Shown one piece after another: positions 9,429-17,438 of a DNA stretch of 64,000 nucleotides. The notes under the pieces were generated by a model, which did not search any database, was not told where the DNA came from, and saw nothing but the letters and a program-made list of their open reading frames with translations. The translations under genes were made by a program, and so were the position numbers. The DNA comes from Oryzicola mucosus (GTDB lineage Bacteria > Pseudomonadota > Alphaproteobacteria > Rhizobiales > Rhizobiaceae), in assembly GCF_014534685.1 (NCBI RefSeq), contig NZ_JACVVX010000003.1, positions 496,001 through 560,000 of the forward strand. The letters are read 5' to 3'. Numbering within the stretch: the first letter of the stretch is position 1; each line of letters opens with the position of its first letter.

Positions 9429-10083
9429 TATCCTCTGGCTCATCGTCAAGGCGACCGGACAGACTTTGCAGATGGTCGCCATCGCATCGGTCATCGGCAC
9501 CTTGCTCGGCCTGCCGCTAGGCGTGTTCCTGGCCACCAGCGGTCGTGGCGAACTTTATGCCGCCCCGGGCGCCAACCGTATCCTCGGCGCAGTCGTCAAT
9601 GCAACGCGCTCGGTGCCATTCATCATTCTGGTTGTGGCGATCATCCCCTTCACGCGGCTCGTCGCCGGCACATCCATCGGCACAAACGCTGCCATCGTGC
9701 CGCTGACCATCGCCACCATCCCATTCGTCGCGCGGCTGGTGGAATCAGCCATCCGCGAGGTCGATCCGGGCCTTCTGGAAGCTGCGCGCGCCATGGGCGC
9801 AACCCGGCTTCAGATCGTCTGGAAGGTGCTTCTGGCCGAAGCGAAACCCGGCATCACGCTGGCTCTGACGCTGACCGTCGTCAGCCTCATCGGCTATTCG
9901 GCGATGGTCGGTGCCGTTGGCGGCGGTGGTTTGGGCGATCTCGGCATCCGCTACGGCTATCAGCGTTTCATGCCCGACGTCATGGCAGCCGTCGTCGTGG
10001 TGCTGATCGTTCTTGTGCAGGCAGTGCAGAGCATCGGCGACCGCCTCGCCCGCCATTTCGACAAGCGCGCCCGACCGCGTTGA
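9418..10083 (+). CDS. metI: Methionine ABC transporter permease MetI
   Basis: 221 aa from the ATG at 9418, which overlaps the end of metN by 11 bp. The protein is hydrophobic with about five membrane helices and the permease EAA-type motif ([20 protein letters not shown]), where the ATPase docks. [26 protein letters not shown] is typical of MetI. The length is as expected for the family. It acts in the inner membrane with MetN and MetQ. Confidence 0.95.
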   Translation: MSTDILWLIVKATGQTLQMVAIASVIGTLLGLPLGVFLATSGRGELYAAPGANRILGAVVNATRSVPFIILVVAIIPFTRLVAGTSIGTNAAIVPLTIATIPFVARLVESAIREVDPGLLEAARAMGATRLQIVWKVLLAEAKPGITLALTLTVVSLIGYSAMVGAVGGGGLGDLGIRYGYQRFMPDVMAAVVVVLIVLVQAVQSIGDRLARHFDKRARPR

Positions 10084-10118
10084 GACACGCTTTCCCCTAA
10101 ATCCCAAGGAGACCATCC

Positions 10119-10898
10119 ATGCTCATAAAACTTAGTCTAGCAGCCCTGTCGCTCGGCCTGACGGCAGGGCTCGCATCGGCCGAAACCGTCAAGATCGGCG
10201 TTACACCCGGGCCCCATGCCCAGATCATGGAGAAGGTGAAAGAGATCGCCAAGGCCGACGGCCTCGACATCGAGATCCTCGAATTCTCCGACTACGTCGT
10301 GCCGAACCAAGCGCTGAACGACGGCGAGTTGAACGCCAACTCGTTCCAGCACAAGCCCTATCTCGACAATCAGGTCGCCGACCGCAAATACGACATCGTC
10401 GACGTCGCCTTTACGGTGAACTTCCCGATGGGCGTCTATTCGAAGAAGGTAAAGTCCTTCGCAGAGCTGCCGGAAGGTGCGACCATCGCCATCCCCAACG
10501 ATCCGACCAATGGCGGCCGCGCGCTGCTCATCCTCGCCGACCAGGGCTTCATCAAGCTCGACGACAGCAAGGGCCTTAAGGTCGGACCGGCCAATGTGAC
10601 CGAGAACCCCAAGAAGTTCAACTTCGTCGAACTCGACGCAGCCCAGCTTCCACGGTCGCTGGACGATACAGACGCGTCGGTGATCAACACCAACTATGCG
10701 CTTGAAGCTGGCCTCGATCCGTCGAAAGACCCTATCCTGAAGGAAGGCGAGAAGGCGCCTTACGTCAATCTGATCGCCGTCCGAACCGCAGACAAGGACG
10801 CTCCCTGGGTTGGGCAGTTGGTCAAGGCCTACCATTCGCCCGAAGTCAAAACGTTCGTTCTGGAGCAATTCAAGGGCGCGATCGTCACCGCCTGGTAG
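10119..10898 (+). CDS. metQ: Methionine-binding periplasmic protein MetQ (NlpA family)
   Basis: 259 aa. A classical signal peptide (MLIKLSLAALSLGLTAGLASA, cut before ETVKIGV) lacks a lipobox cysteine, so the protein should be soluble and periplasmic rather than a lipoprotein as in E. coli. Family landmarks are TPGPHAQIMEKV, FSDYVVPNQALNDGELNANSFQH and INTNYALEAGL. A strong ribosome binding site (AAGGAG) precedes the ATG. It sits 35 bp after metI and ends the operon just before a strong hairpin. Confidence 0.95.
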   Translation: MLIKLSLAALSLGLTAGLASAETVKIGVTPGPHAQIMEKVKEIAKADGLDIEILEFSDYVVPNQALNDGELNANSFQHKPYLDNQVADRKYDIVDVAFTVNFPMGVYSKKVKSFAELPEGATIAIPNDPTNGGRALLILADQGFIKLDDSKGLKVGPANVTENPKKFNFVELDAAQLPRSLDDTDASVINTNYALEAGLDPSKDPILKEGEKAPYVNLIAVRTADKDAPWVGQLVKAYHSPEVKTFVLEQFKGAIVTAW

Positions 10899-10923
10899 GA
10901 GCGCCGCCTACCCGTCCGCTCAA

Positions 10924-10950
10924 CTATGCGGCCAGCCATTGGCCGCATAG
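10924..10950. terminator. Bidirectional hairpin between metQ and pcaQ
   Basis: CTATGCGGCCA (10924-10934) and TGGCCGCATAG (10940-10950) form a perfect 11-bp stem with a 5-nt loop between the convergent ends of metQ and pcaQ. There is no clear T-tract on either side, so termination efficiency is uncertain. Confidence 0.6.
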
Positions 10951-10957
10951 GTGCCTA

Positions 10958-11908
10958 TCAAACCGCACCTGGCATGGGACCGTCCTCTGATGACATAAGA
11001 TCGTCTGCCGCGCGGCGTACCGATGCCAGCAACCGTTCGAAGCCGGGTGGCTTCTCCATCTGCGTGCGCATGGTCAGGCCCACCGGCCCCTTGGTGTCGC
11101 CGGTGTCGATGGGCAGTGTGGCGAGCGCACCATCCTCGATATCCCTGGCAATGACCCCTTCGGAAATCACCCAGACGGCATCGCTGTCGCGCAGAAAAGC
11201 GCGGCCGAAGCCGTCTGACACCGTTTCGATCTCGGTCTGGATCGCCGGCATTCCATTGGCCATGAAAAAGCGGTCGACAAAGGGGCGGATAATCGAGCCT
11301 CGCGTCGGCATCAGGACCGGAAACGCGCCGATCCGCTCGAACAGCCCCTCGCCCGCCTCCAGCAGCGGATGCCCGGTGCGCACGGCGAAAACCACTCGCT
11401 CCGAATAAAGATGCTCGAAGAAGAATCCCGTCATCTTTTCGGGTGCGGCCAGCCGCCCGACCACGAGGTCGAGTTCGCCAAGTCGCAGCTGGTCGAGCAG
11501 CACGGCGTTTTCGCCGGTGACGATCTTGATCCGGCTGCGCGGACCTCCACTGATGAAATGGCGCATCGCCGCCGGCATGATCCGGGCCGAGACCGTGGGC
11601 AGAGCACCGACGCGCAAAGGCACTGCCGGAGCGGCATCCGCCGCCGAAATGGCATCGAGCCCTTGCCGAACCGCTGACAGAGCCATGCCGGCATGGCCTA
11701 GAAAGGCTTCGCCCTGGGGGGTGATGCGGATACCCCTGCCGTCCCGTTCGAACAAAACTGCGCCCAACAGCTCTTCCAACTCGCGGATGGTCTTCGTTAC
11801 GGCCGGTTGGCTGATGTTGAGTTGCGAAGCCGCGCGGTTCACGCTCTTCTGCCGCGCCACGGCGAGGAACGTGCGGAGATGACGGAGCTTGATGCGTTGA
11901 TCGACCAT
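10958..11908 (-). CDS. pcaQ: LysR-type regulator PcaQ of the protocatechuate operon
   Basis: 316 aa from the ATG at 11908 (MVDQRIKLRHLRTFLAVARQ). The N-terminal winged HTH is clear (SVNRAASQLNISQPAVTKTIRELEELLG) and is followed by a LysR substrate-binding domain. It is divergent from pcaDCHGB with a 96-bp gap that holds a perfect PcaQ box. In Agrobacterium and Sinorhizobium PcaQ activates pcaDCHGB in response to beta-carboxy-muconate or gamma-carboxymuconolactone; the same job is inferred here from synteny and operator. Confidence 0.93.
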   Translation of the reverse strand: MVDQRIKLRHLRTFLAVARQKSVNRAASQLNISQPAVTKTIRELEELLGAVLFERDGRGIRITPQGEAFLGHAGMALSAVRQGLDAISAADAAPAVPLRVGALPTVSARIMPAAMRHFISGGPRSRIKIVTGENAVLLDQLRLGELDLVVGRLAAPEKMTGFFFEHLYSERVVFAVRTGHPLLEAGEGLFERIGAFPVLMPTRGSIIRPFVDRFFMANGMPAIQTEIETVSDGFGRAFLRDSDAVWVISEGVIARDIEDGALATLPIDTGDTKGPVGLTMRTQMEKPPGFERLLASVRRAADDLMSSEDGPMPGAV

Positions 11909-11916
11909 GAAATTGC

Positions 11917-11932
11917 ATAACCCAGAGGTTAT
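11917..11932. promoter_or_regulatory. PcaQ operator box
   Basis: ATAACC-CAGA-GGTTAT is a perfect dyad with a 4-bp spacer. It fits the published PcaQ consensus ATAACC-N4-GGTTAA found upstream of pcaD in rhizobia. It lies 9 bp from the pcaQ start and about 70 bp upstream of pcaD, so it can serve both activation of pcaD and autoregulation. Confidence 0.85.
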
Positions 11933-12004
11933 CGATGACGCAAAAGAAATGATTTTACGGCCGGCGGAAAACCGGCCACTTTCATGTCGATCGAGGAGGA
12001 CAGC

Positions 12005-12805
12005 GTGCAATTTACCAGCATCGGCGGCGTGACGCTGCATTATTCATTTCACGATGCCGGCGTAGGCAGGCCCTTGCTCGTCTTCATCAATTCACTCGGC
12101 ACCGATTTTCGCATCTGGGATGCTGTCTCACTCCGTTTTGCCGGCGACTATTCCATCCTGCTTTACGACAAGCGCGGACATGGCCTGTCCGACCTAGGTC
12201 CAACGCCCTATTCGATCGATGATCACGTCGACGACCTCCGGGGCCTGATCGACCATATCGGCGCAAAGGACATCATCGTCTGCGGATTGTCGGTCGGCGG
12301 GTTGATCGCGCAGAAGCTCGCAACACGCCGTCCGCAGCAGATCAAGGCGCTGGTGCTGTGCGACACAGCTCACAAGATCGGCAGCGCCGAAATGTGGAAC
12401 GGACGGATCGCGGCCATCGAGTCCGGCGGCATGGAACCCCTTGCGGACGGCATTCTGGAGCGCTGGTTTACGCCGGCCTTCCGCGAGACCCGACGCGATG
12501 AACTGGCCGGCTGCCGCAATATGCTGATCCGGCAGTCCGCCGCCGGCTATGCCGCGACCTGTGCCGGGATACGCGACGCCGACCAGACCGAACTGGTCAA
12601 GTCGCTGGATGTGCCGACGCTGTGCGTGGTCGGCGACCAGGACGGCTCCACCCCGCCCGAACTCGTCAAGTCCATGGCTGACCTGATCCCCGGCGCGCGC
12701 TTCGAGATCATCGCCGATGCCGGTCACATCCCCTGCATCGAACAGCCCGAAGCGCTTGTCGCGTTGATCGGCGATTTCCTCAACGCCCACCGCGCAGGAG
12801 CGTGA
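12005..12805 (+). CDS. pcaD: 3-oxoadipate enol-lactonase PcaD
   Basis: 266 aa alpha/beta hydrolase. I chose the GTG at 12005 because an ideal SD (AGGAGG, 11994-11999) sits 5 nt upstream and the resulting N-terminus (MQFTSIGGVTLHYSF) fits PcaD; an ATG at 11984 in frame would add seven residues but would itself contain the SD. The nucleophile elbow is GLSVGG (Ser96) and the catalytic histidine is in DAGHIPCIEQP. It hydrolyses 3-oxoadipate enol-lactone to 3-oxoadipate in the cytoplasm. First gene of the pca operon, 4 bp before pcaC. Confidence 0.92.
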   Translation: MQFTSIGGVTLHYSFHDAGVGRPLLVFINSLGTDFRIWDAVSLRFAGDYSILLYDKRGHGLSDLGPTPYSIDDHVDDLRGLIDHIGAKDIIVCGLSVGGLIAQKLATRRPQQIKALVLCDTAHKIGSAEMWNGRIAAIESGGMEPLADGILERWFTPAFRETRRDELAGCRNMLIRQSAAGYAATCAGIRDADQTELVKSLDVPTLCVVGDQDGSTPPELVKSMADLIPGARFEIIADAGHIPCIEQPEALVALIGDFLNAHRAGA

Positions 12806-12809
12806 CGCC

Positions 12810-13208
12810 ATGAGCGACACCCAGAACCGTTACGACCAGGGCATGGCGACGCGCCGCTCGGTCTTGGGCGACGCCCATGTCGACCGGGCGCAGGCGGCCA
12901 AGACGGCCTTTGACGAGCCGTTTCAGGACCTCATCACGGAATCGGCCTGGGGCCATGTCTGGTCTAGGCCCCAATGGACCAAGCGTGAGCGGTCGATGGT
13001 AACCATCGCGCTTCTCGCCGCATTGGGTCAGGACGAGGAAGTGGCGATGCATGTGCGTGCCACGCGGAACACGGGCGCCACCCGGGAAGACATTCGCGAG
13101 GCGCTTCTCCACGTCGCGATCTATGCGGGCGTCCCCGCCGCCAATCACGCATTCAAGATTGCAAAAAAAGTGTTCGACGAGCTCGATGGCAAGGGAGGCC
13201 AAGGATGA
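12810..13208 (+). CDS. pcaC: 4-carboxymuconolactone decarboxylase PcaC
   Basis: 132 aa, the usual length of a stand-alone PcaC. The AhpD/CMD-fold signature is visible as WGHVWSRPQWTKRERSMVTIALLAALGQ and EVAMHVRATRNTGATREDIREALLHVAIYAGVPAANHAF. It converts 4-carboxymuconolactone to 3-oxoadipate enol-lactone, the substrate of PcaD. The stop overlaps the pcaH start (ATGA). Confidence 0.95.
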   Translation: MSDTQNRYDQGMATRRSVLGDAHVDRAQAAKTAFDEPFQDLITESAWGHVWSRPQWTKRERSMVTIALLAALGQDEEVAMHVRATRNTGATREDIREALLHVAIYAGVPAANHAFKIAKKVFDELDGKGGQG

Positions 13209-13963
13209 CCGACGCCAAGACACTCTCCAACCGGCGGCCCGAGACGGGCGCCTTCTTTCAACGCGACCGCGCCATGCATCCGCCGGCATATACGCCGAGC
13301 TACAAGACATCGGTGCTGCGCTCGCCGCAAAAGGCGCTGCTGTCGCTCGACAACACCCTCTCTGAGATCACCGGACCAGTCTTCGGTCACAACATTCTCG
13401 GCGAACTCGACAACGACATGATCCACAATTTCGCCAAGCCTGGCGAAAGCGCCATCGGCGAGCGGATCATCGTCTATGGTCGCCTGCTCGACGAGCGCGG
13501 CAAGGGTGTGCCCGGCGCGCTGATCGAATTCTGGCAGGCCAATGCGGGAGGCCGCTACCGCCACAAGAAGGAAGGCTACATCGCAGCCCTCGATCCGAAC
13601 TTCGGCGGCTGCGGCCGTGTCGTCACCGACGAAGACGGCAACTACTGGATTCGTACGATCAAGCCTGGGGCCTATCCTTGGCCGAACGGACCGAACGATT
13701 GGCGTCCGGCCCATATCCACTTCTCCATCTTCGGCCACGGCTTTGCCCAGCGGCTGATTTCGCAGCTGTATTTCGAGGGTGATCCGATGATCTGGAAATG
13801 CCCGATCGTGCGAACCATTCCCGACCGCGCAGCAGTCGAGCGGCTGGTTGCGGCACTCGACATGGAAGCCACGATTCCGATGGACTCCCGCGCCTACAAG
13901 TTCGACATCGTGCTGCGCGGACGCCGCTCGTCGATGTTCGAAAACCGGATGGAGGGCAACTGA
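13205..13963 (+). CDS. pcaH: Protocatechuate 3,4-dioxygenase beta subunit PcaH
   Basis: 252 aa. The four non-haem Fe(III) ligands of intradiol dioxygenases can be placed: Tyr118 (GGRYRHK), Tyr157 (GAYPWP), His170 and His172 (RPAHIHFS). The N-terminal helix-rich segment typical of the beta subunit is present. With PcaG it cleaves protocatechuate to 3-carboxy-cis,cis-muconate. Both ends overlap their neighbours (pcaC and pcaG) by ATGA/TGATG, so stoichiometric coupled translation is likely. Confidence 0.97.
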   Translation: MTDAKTLSNRRPETGAFFQRDRAMHPPAYTPSYKTSVLRSPQKALLSLDNTLSEITGPVFGHNILGELDNDMIHNFAKPGESAIGERIIVYGRLLDERGKGVPGALIEFWQANAGGRYRHKKEGYIAALDPNFGGCGRVVTDEDGNYWIRTIKPGAYPWPNGPNDWRPAHIHFSIFGHGFAQRLISQLYFEGDPMIWKCPIVRTIPDRAAVERLVAALDMEATIPMDSRAYKFDIVLRGRRSSMFENRMEGN

Positions 13964-14577
13964 TGGTTCAGAGTCTCGACAGACTGAAGGAAACCGCCTC
14001 GCAGACGGCGGGTCCTTACGTCCATATCGGCCTCACGCCGAATTTCTGCGACATCCCCGGCGTCTATCCCGTCGATCTCGGCGACACCATGGTCAACGAC
14101 AAGACCAGGGGCGAGCGGATCAAGGTCAAGATGCGCGTCATCGATGGCGCCGACACGCCGCTCAAGGACGCGCTGATCGAAATCTGGCAGGCGGATGCCG
14201 ATGGGCTTCACAATTCGCCGTCGGAGATGCGCGGCGCGGCGGACCCCAACTTCACCGGCTGGGGCCGCAAGCCCACCGATATGACGACGGGCGAATGCGT
14301 TTTTGAGACCATCAAGCCGGGCCGCGTGCCGTTCAAGGACGGTCGCAAAATGGCGCCGCATTTGACGGTCTGGATCGTCGCGCGCGGCATCAATATCGGG
14401 CTGCACACACGCATGTACTTTTCCGACGAGGAGAAGGCCAATGACGAGGACCCGGTGCTTGCTCGTATAGAGCATCGCCGCCGCGTGCCGACCCTGATTG
14501 CCCAGCGCGACGGCGACACCTACACGTTCGACATCCATCTCCAGGGCGAGAAGGAAACCGTGTTCTTCGATATCTGA
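13963..14577 (+). CDS. pcaG: Protocatechuate 3,4-dioxygenase alpha subunit PcaG
   Basis: 204 aa from the ATG at 13963, which shares one base with the pcaH stop. It has the intradiol dioxygenase fold (SQTAGPYVHIGLTPNF, ALIEIWQADADG, HLTVWIVARGINIGLHTRMYF). The Fe ligands are replaced, as expected for the non-catalytic alpha subunit (HLTVWI instead of HIHFS). It pairs with PcaH. It is followed after 1 bp by pcaB. Confidence 0.96.
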   Translation: MVQSLDRLKETASQTAGPYVHIGLTPNFCDIPGVYPVDLGDTMVNDKTRGERIKVKMRVIDGADTPLKDALIEIWQADADGLHNSPSEMRGAADPNFTGWGRKPTDMTTGECVFETIKPGRVPFKDGRKMAPHLTVWIVARGINIGLHTRMYFSDEEKANDEDPVLARIEHRRRVPTLIAQRDGDTYTFDIHLQGEKETVFFDI

Positions 14578-14578
14578 G

Positions 14579-15637
14579 ATGTCCATCAGCGCATTCGAAC
14601 ATCCGTTTCTGTCGGGCCTCGCTGGCGATAACGAGGTTGCCGCGCTTCTTGGCCCACAGGCCGAAATCGACGCGATGCTGGCGTTCGAGACCGCCCTTGC
14701 CGAAGCGGAGGCCGAGTTCGGCGTCATCCCCGAGGCAACCGCGCTGGCAATCGCTGCTACATTGACGGGCTTCACCGCGGATTTCGAGGGGTTGAAGTCC
14801 GGCACGGCGCGCGACGGAGTGGTCATTCCCGAATTCGTCAAGCAGATGCGGGCTGCGGTGGGCGCGCCGCATGCCGAGCACTTGCATTTCGGCGCGACCA
14901 GCCAGGATGTCATCGACACCGCGCTGATCCTTCGGCTCAAGCGTGTCGTTGCGTTGTTCGAGCAACGCCTCGCCGCTCTGGAAGCAGGCTTTGAGAACCT
15001 TTCGAACCGCGCCGGCCAGTCAACACTAATGGGCCACACACGGATGCAGGCGGCGATCCCGATCACGGTGGCCGACCGCATCGAAAGCTGGCGCGCGCCC
15101 CTCGCGCGGCACCGCGACCGGCTTTCCCATAGTGCAAAGGATTTGCTGGTCGTCCAGTTCGGCGGCGCGGCCGGCACGCTTGAAAAGCTGGGCACAAAGG
15201 GGCCTGCCGTCCGCGCTTCGCTCGCCGCGCGCCTGGGGCTGGGCGATGCGGCGCAATGGCACAGCCAACGCGACCGCATCGCCGATTTCGCAAATCTTCT
15301 GGCGCTGGTCACGGGCAGCCTTGGCAAATTCGGACAAGACATCGCTTTGCTCGCACAGATGGGTGTCGAAATCCGCCTGACCGGCGGCGGCGGCTCCTCC
15401 GCCATGCCGCACAAGCAGAACCCTGTGCAGGCCGAGCTTCTTGTCACGCTCGCCCGATACAATGCGGTGCAACTGTCAGGCATCCATCAGGCCATGGTGC
15501 ATGAGCAAGAACGCTCGGGCGCTGCCTGGACGCTGGAATGGTTGATCCTGCCGCAGATGGTTTTGGCGACCGGCGCCGCCACGCTGGCGGGGCTAGACCT
15601 GATCCGGTCCATCGCCTCGCTCGGCAACGCTTCTTAA
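14579..15637 (+). CDS. pcaB: 3-carboxy-cis,cis-muconate cycloisomerase PcaB
   Basis: 352 aa, fumarase/aspartase superfamily. The start at 14579 lies one base after the pcaG stop. The family signature GGGGSSAMPHKQNPV and the substrate-binding segments HFGATSQDVIDTA and GHTRMQAAIPIT are intact. It is shorter than Pseudomonas PcaB (about 450 aa), as is common in rhizobia where the C-terminal region is trimmed. It produces 4-carboxymuconolactone for PcaC. The later genes pcaIJF are not in this window, so 3-oxoadipate must be processed elsewhere. Confidence 0.93.
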   Translation: MSISAFEHPFLSGLAGDNEVAALLGPQAEIDAMLAFETALAEAEAEFGVIPEATALAIAATLTGFTADFEGLKSGTARDGVVIPEFVKQMRAAVGAPHAEHLHFGATSQDVIDTALILRLKRVVALFEQRLAALEAGFENLSNRAGQSTLMGHTRMQAAIPITVADRIESWRAPLARHRDRLSHSAKDLLVVQFGGAAGTLEKLGTKGPAVRASLAARLGLGDAAQWHSQRDRIADFANLLALVTGSLGKFGQDIALLAQMGVEIRLTGGGGSSAMPHKQNPVQAELLVTLARYNAVQLSGIHQAMVHEQERSGAAWTLEWLILPQMVLATGAATLAGLDLIRSIASLGNAS

Positions 15638-15795
15638 GCTGCAGCGGTCGAGTGGTTGACGAACCATTACGTCCACTGCGGTTCTCCCGAGTCGTCTGCA
15701 AAAGGCATTGTTCCGCGTAAAAAATCGTTCGAACCGGCGGAACAAACGCCTTTCGCAGTGCTTAGCTTTGCGTACAGCGAATAAGGACTGAGATC

Positions 15796-16158
15796 ATGTT
15801 TCGAACGCTTGTTTTGGCAGCAGCCGGCTACGTTATCTACCGCATCGCAGAGGAGAACAAACTTCTGCCGGCGGAGGGTGGCTTTCTGTCTTCGGGAACT
15901 CATAATCCAGCGAGATTGGACGCAATGGCCAACTCAAACCAGAACCTCAACCGCACAAACTCCGAGATGCACGCTCGTACCGAGGAGCCGGAAGATATCG
16001 AGGAGCAGTTGGATACAGGGCTGGAGGATTCGTTTCCGGCCAGCGATCCGCTCTCGGTGACCTCTACGACGACGGCTGGCGGCGCGGAGGACATCGTCGG
16101 AACCGATGAGGTGTTGCGTCGGCAGCGCGAAGAGCGCGAGAAGTCAAATCGATCTTAA
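15796..16158 (+). CDS. Small conserved rhizobial protein, membrane-anchored acidic tail
   Basis: 120 aa of unknown function. An SD (AAGGA) precedes the ATG by 8 nt. Residues 2-17 are hydrophobic (FRTLVLAAAGYVIYRI) and may anchor it in the membrane. The rest is polar and acidic with a motif LEDSFPASDPLSV that I recall from small uncharacterised alphaproteobacterial proteins. A GGAAC element at 15739-15743 resembles the -35 of the general stress sigma factor EcfG, but the matching -10 (GCTT after 16 nt) is imperfect. A hairpin plus T-tract ends the gene. A stress-response role is only a guess. Confidence 0.65.
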   Translation: MFRTLVLAAAGYVIYRIAEENKLLPAEGGFLSSGTHNPARLDAMANSNQNLNRTNSEMHARTEEPEDIEEQLDTGLEDSFPASDPLSVTSTTTAGGAEDIVGTDEVLRRQREEREKSNRS

Positions 16159-16208
16159 AGGATACGGCGCTCTCGGTTCAGCAAACGGCGCCGTTCATGT
16201 CTAATCAA

Positions 16209-16241
16209 GCCTCCCCCGCCGAATGGCGGAGAAGGCTTTTT
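16209..16241 (+). terminator. Rho-independent terminator after the 15796 gene
   Basis: A 12-bp stem (16209-16220 with 16225-16236, two mismatches, loop GAAT) is followed by five T (16237-16241). It is placed 50 bp after the stop at 16158. Confidence 0.7.
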
Positions 16242-16245
16242 CAGT

Positions 16246-16506
16246 TCAGACCTCGCCGAAACGGCTGCCTTCCTTTGACGGGTCGCGCGTCAACACCCGC
16301 TCGTCCTCATCGTCGGGAAGCGCCTCGTCGCTGTCCTGCATAGGATTGTCGTCGTCTTCTTCTTCCCGCGCGGGATCCTGTTTGATATCGCTGGCTTCGG
16401 AAAGCTGGTCGAGGGACACTTCTTCATCGGCCAGTGCGTCCCAATCGGCTTGGGCAACGCCGTCCAGCGGCTCGGTGTCTTCCGGCAGTGGCTTGCGGTC
16501 AGTCAT
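16246..16506 (-). CDS. Small acidic hypothetical protein
   Basis: 86 aa, very acidic (stretches such as EEEDDDN and DDEDE), with no membrane segment and no recognised domain. AAGGAG lies 7 nt upstream of the ATG on the minus strand, and a good EcfG-type promoter stands 33 bp further upstream, which supports a real stress-induced gene. It looks like a family of small soluble proteins seen in Mesorhizobium-like genomes; this is from memory, not a search. It converges with the gene at 15796. Confidence 0.6.
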   Translation of the reverse strand: MTDRKPLPEDTEPLDGVAQADWDALADEEVSLDQLSEASDIKQDPAREEEDDDNPMQDSDEALPDDEDERVLTRDPSKEGSRFGEV

Positions 16507-16538
16507 GTTGGCTCCTTGCGGTTTTCGACTGCTTGCGA

Positions 16539-16563
16539 AACTGTCGGGCCCGTCAATCGTTCC
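16539..16563 (-). promoter_or_regulatory. EcfG-type stress sigma factor promoter
   Basis: On the minus strand GGAAC (16563-16559), a 16-nt spacer and AGTT (16542-16539) match the alphaproteobacterial EcfG consensus GGAAC-N16/17-CGTT except for the first -10 base. It is positioned to start transcription about 25 nt before the acidic protein gene. Confidence 0.45.
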
Positions 16564-16590
16564 GCCTGGAACTACGAAGGAAGATCACCT

Positions 16591-17193
16591 TTGCGGGAAG
16601 ATCACAGCTCTATTCTGAACCCATTCTTTTCGCGTAGCGCGGTCGCCGTTGCCAAGGATCTGATCGGCGCAACTCTGCTGGTCGACGGTGTCGGCGGCCT
16701 CATCGTTGAGACCGAAGCCTATGAGCGTGACGACCCCGCCTCGCACAGCTTCAAAGGCCAAACCACCCGCAACCAGGCGATGTTCGGACCCGCAGCCTGC
16801 GCCTATGTTTATCGCTCCTATGGTCTTCATTGGTGTTTCAACATGGTCTGCCTGCCGGGCAGCGCCGTTCTCATTCGCGCTCTGGAGCCGAACGTCGGGA
16901 TCGAGACGATGGTAGAACGCCGGCGGCTCGAAGAGCCCCGACTTCTTTGCTCGGGACCGGGACGGCTGTGTCAGGCCTTGAGCATAGACAAATCGCTCGA
17001 CGGTCTGCCGCTGGCGGACATGCCGTTCCAACTCTTGCTGCCGCGGGCACCGGTTCCGGTTGTCAACGGCGCCCGGATAGGAATCAGCCGCGCTGTGGAC
17101 CTTCCCTGGCGCTTTGGGCTGAAGGGTTCAAAATACCTAAGCAGCGGATTTCGAGACGCGAATCTTGGAAAAACGTCATCCAGAACGACATAA
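16591..17193 (+). CDS. DNA-3-methyladenine glycosylase, AAG/MPG family
   Basis: 200 aa if it starts at the TTG at 16591, which has AGGAAG 7 nt upstream and gives the usual family length; the frame is open much further upstream but no ATG lies near the family start. The catalytic and base-binding residues of AAG proteins can be seen: ETEAY (Glu42, Tyr44), [15 protein letters not shown] (from His52), and [13 protein letters not shown]. It excises alkylated purines in base-excision repair. It shares its promoter region with the divergent acidic stress protein. Confidence 0.88.
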   Translation: MREDHSSILNPFFSRSAVAVAKDLIGATLLVDGVGGLIVETEAYERDDPASHSFKGQTTRNQAMFGPAACAYVYRSYGLHWCFNMVCLPGSAVLIRALEPNVGIETMVERRRLEEPRLLCSGPGRLCQALSIDKSLDGLPLADMPFQLLLPRAPVPVVNGARIGISRAVDLPWRFGLKGSKYLSSGFRDANLGKTSSRTT

Positions 17194-17438
17194 AAGCGCA
17201 ATATCAAACGTATAGTCCATATTATGGATCTTTAAAAACAGAAAAATCTTTTTCAAAACAGACACATAAAAAAATTTCTTGTGCCTTTCAAAAAAACACT
17301 CTGTATTGTGGACTATCCGGGCGACTTGAGAAAGTGGCTCTGGACATCGTTCGATCCGCTCTGGGAGGGGCCGATGCAATGCCGAAAACGGCAGGCATAC
17401 TGGCGGATCAGAGATGCAGAGACAGGGAGGAGTGCCGG
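17194..17438 (+). promoter_or_regulatory. AT-rich regulatory region of the TRAP/catabolic operon
   Basis: This 245-bp leader is far richer in A/T than its surroundings, especially 17195-17310. It contains a palindrome TCCATA-T-TATGGA (17216-17228) and two copies of the same 8-mer in opposite directions, ATAGTCCA (17212-17219) and TGGACTAT (17309-17316). These are plausible operator half-sites for the IclR-type regulator encoded inside the operon. TTGTGC (about 17279) and TATTGT (about 17304) are a poor -35/-10 pair. The assignment to IclR is inference. Confidence 0.45.

Noticed and set aside
13894-15483. Long minus-strand open frame (529 codons) opposite pcaG and pcaB
   Set aside because: It mirrors two well-supported genes; high GC removes stops on the opposite strand. 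Arg/Ala/Ser-rich composition and no ribosome binding site.
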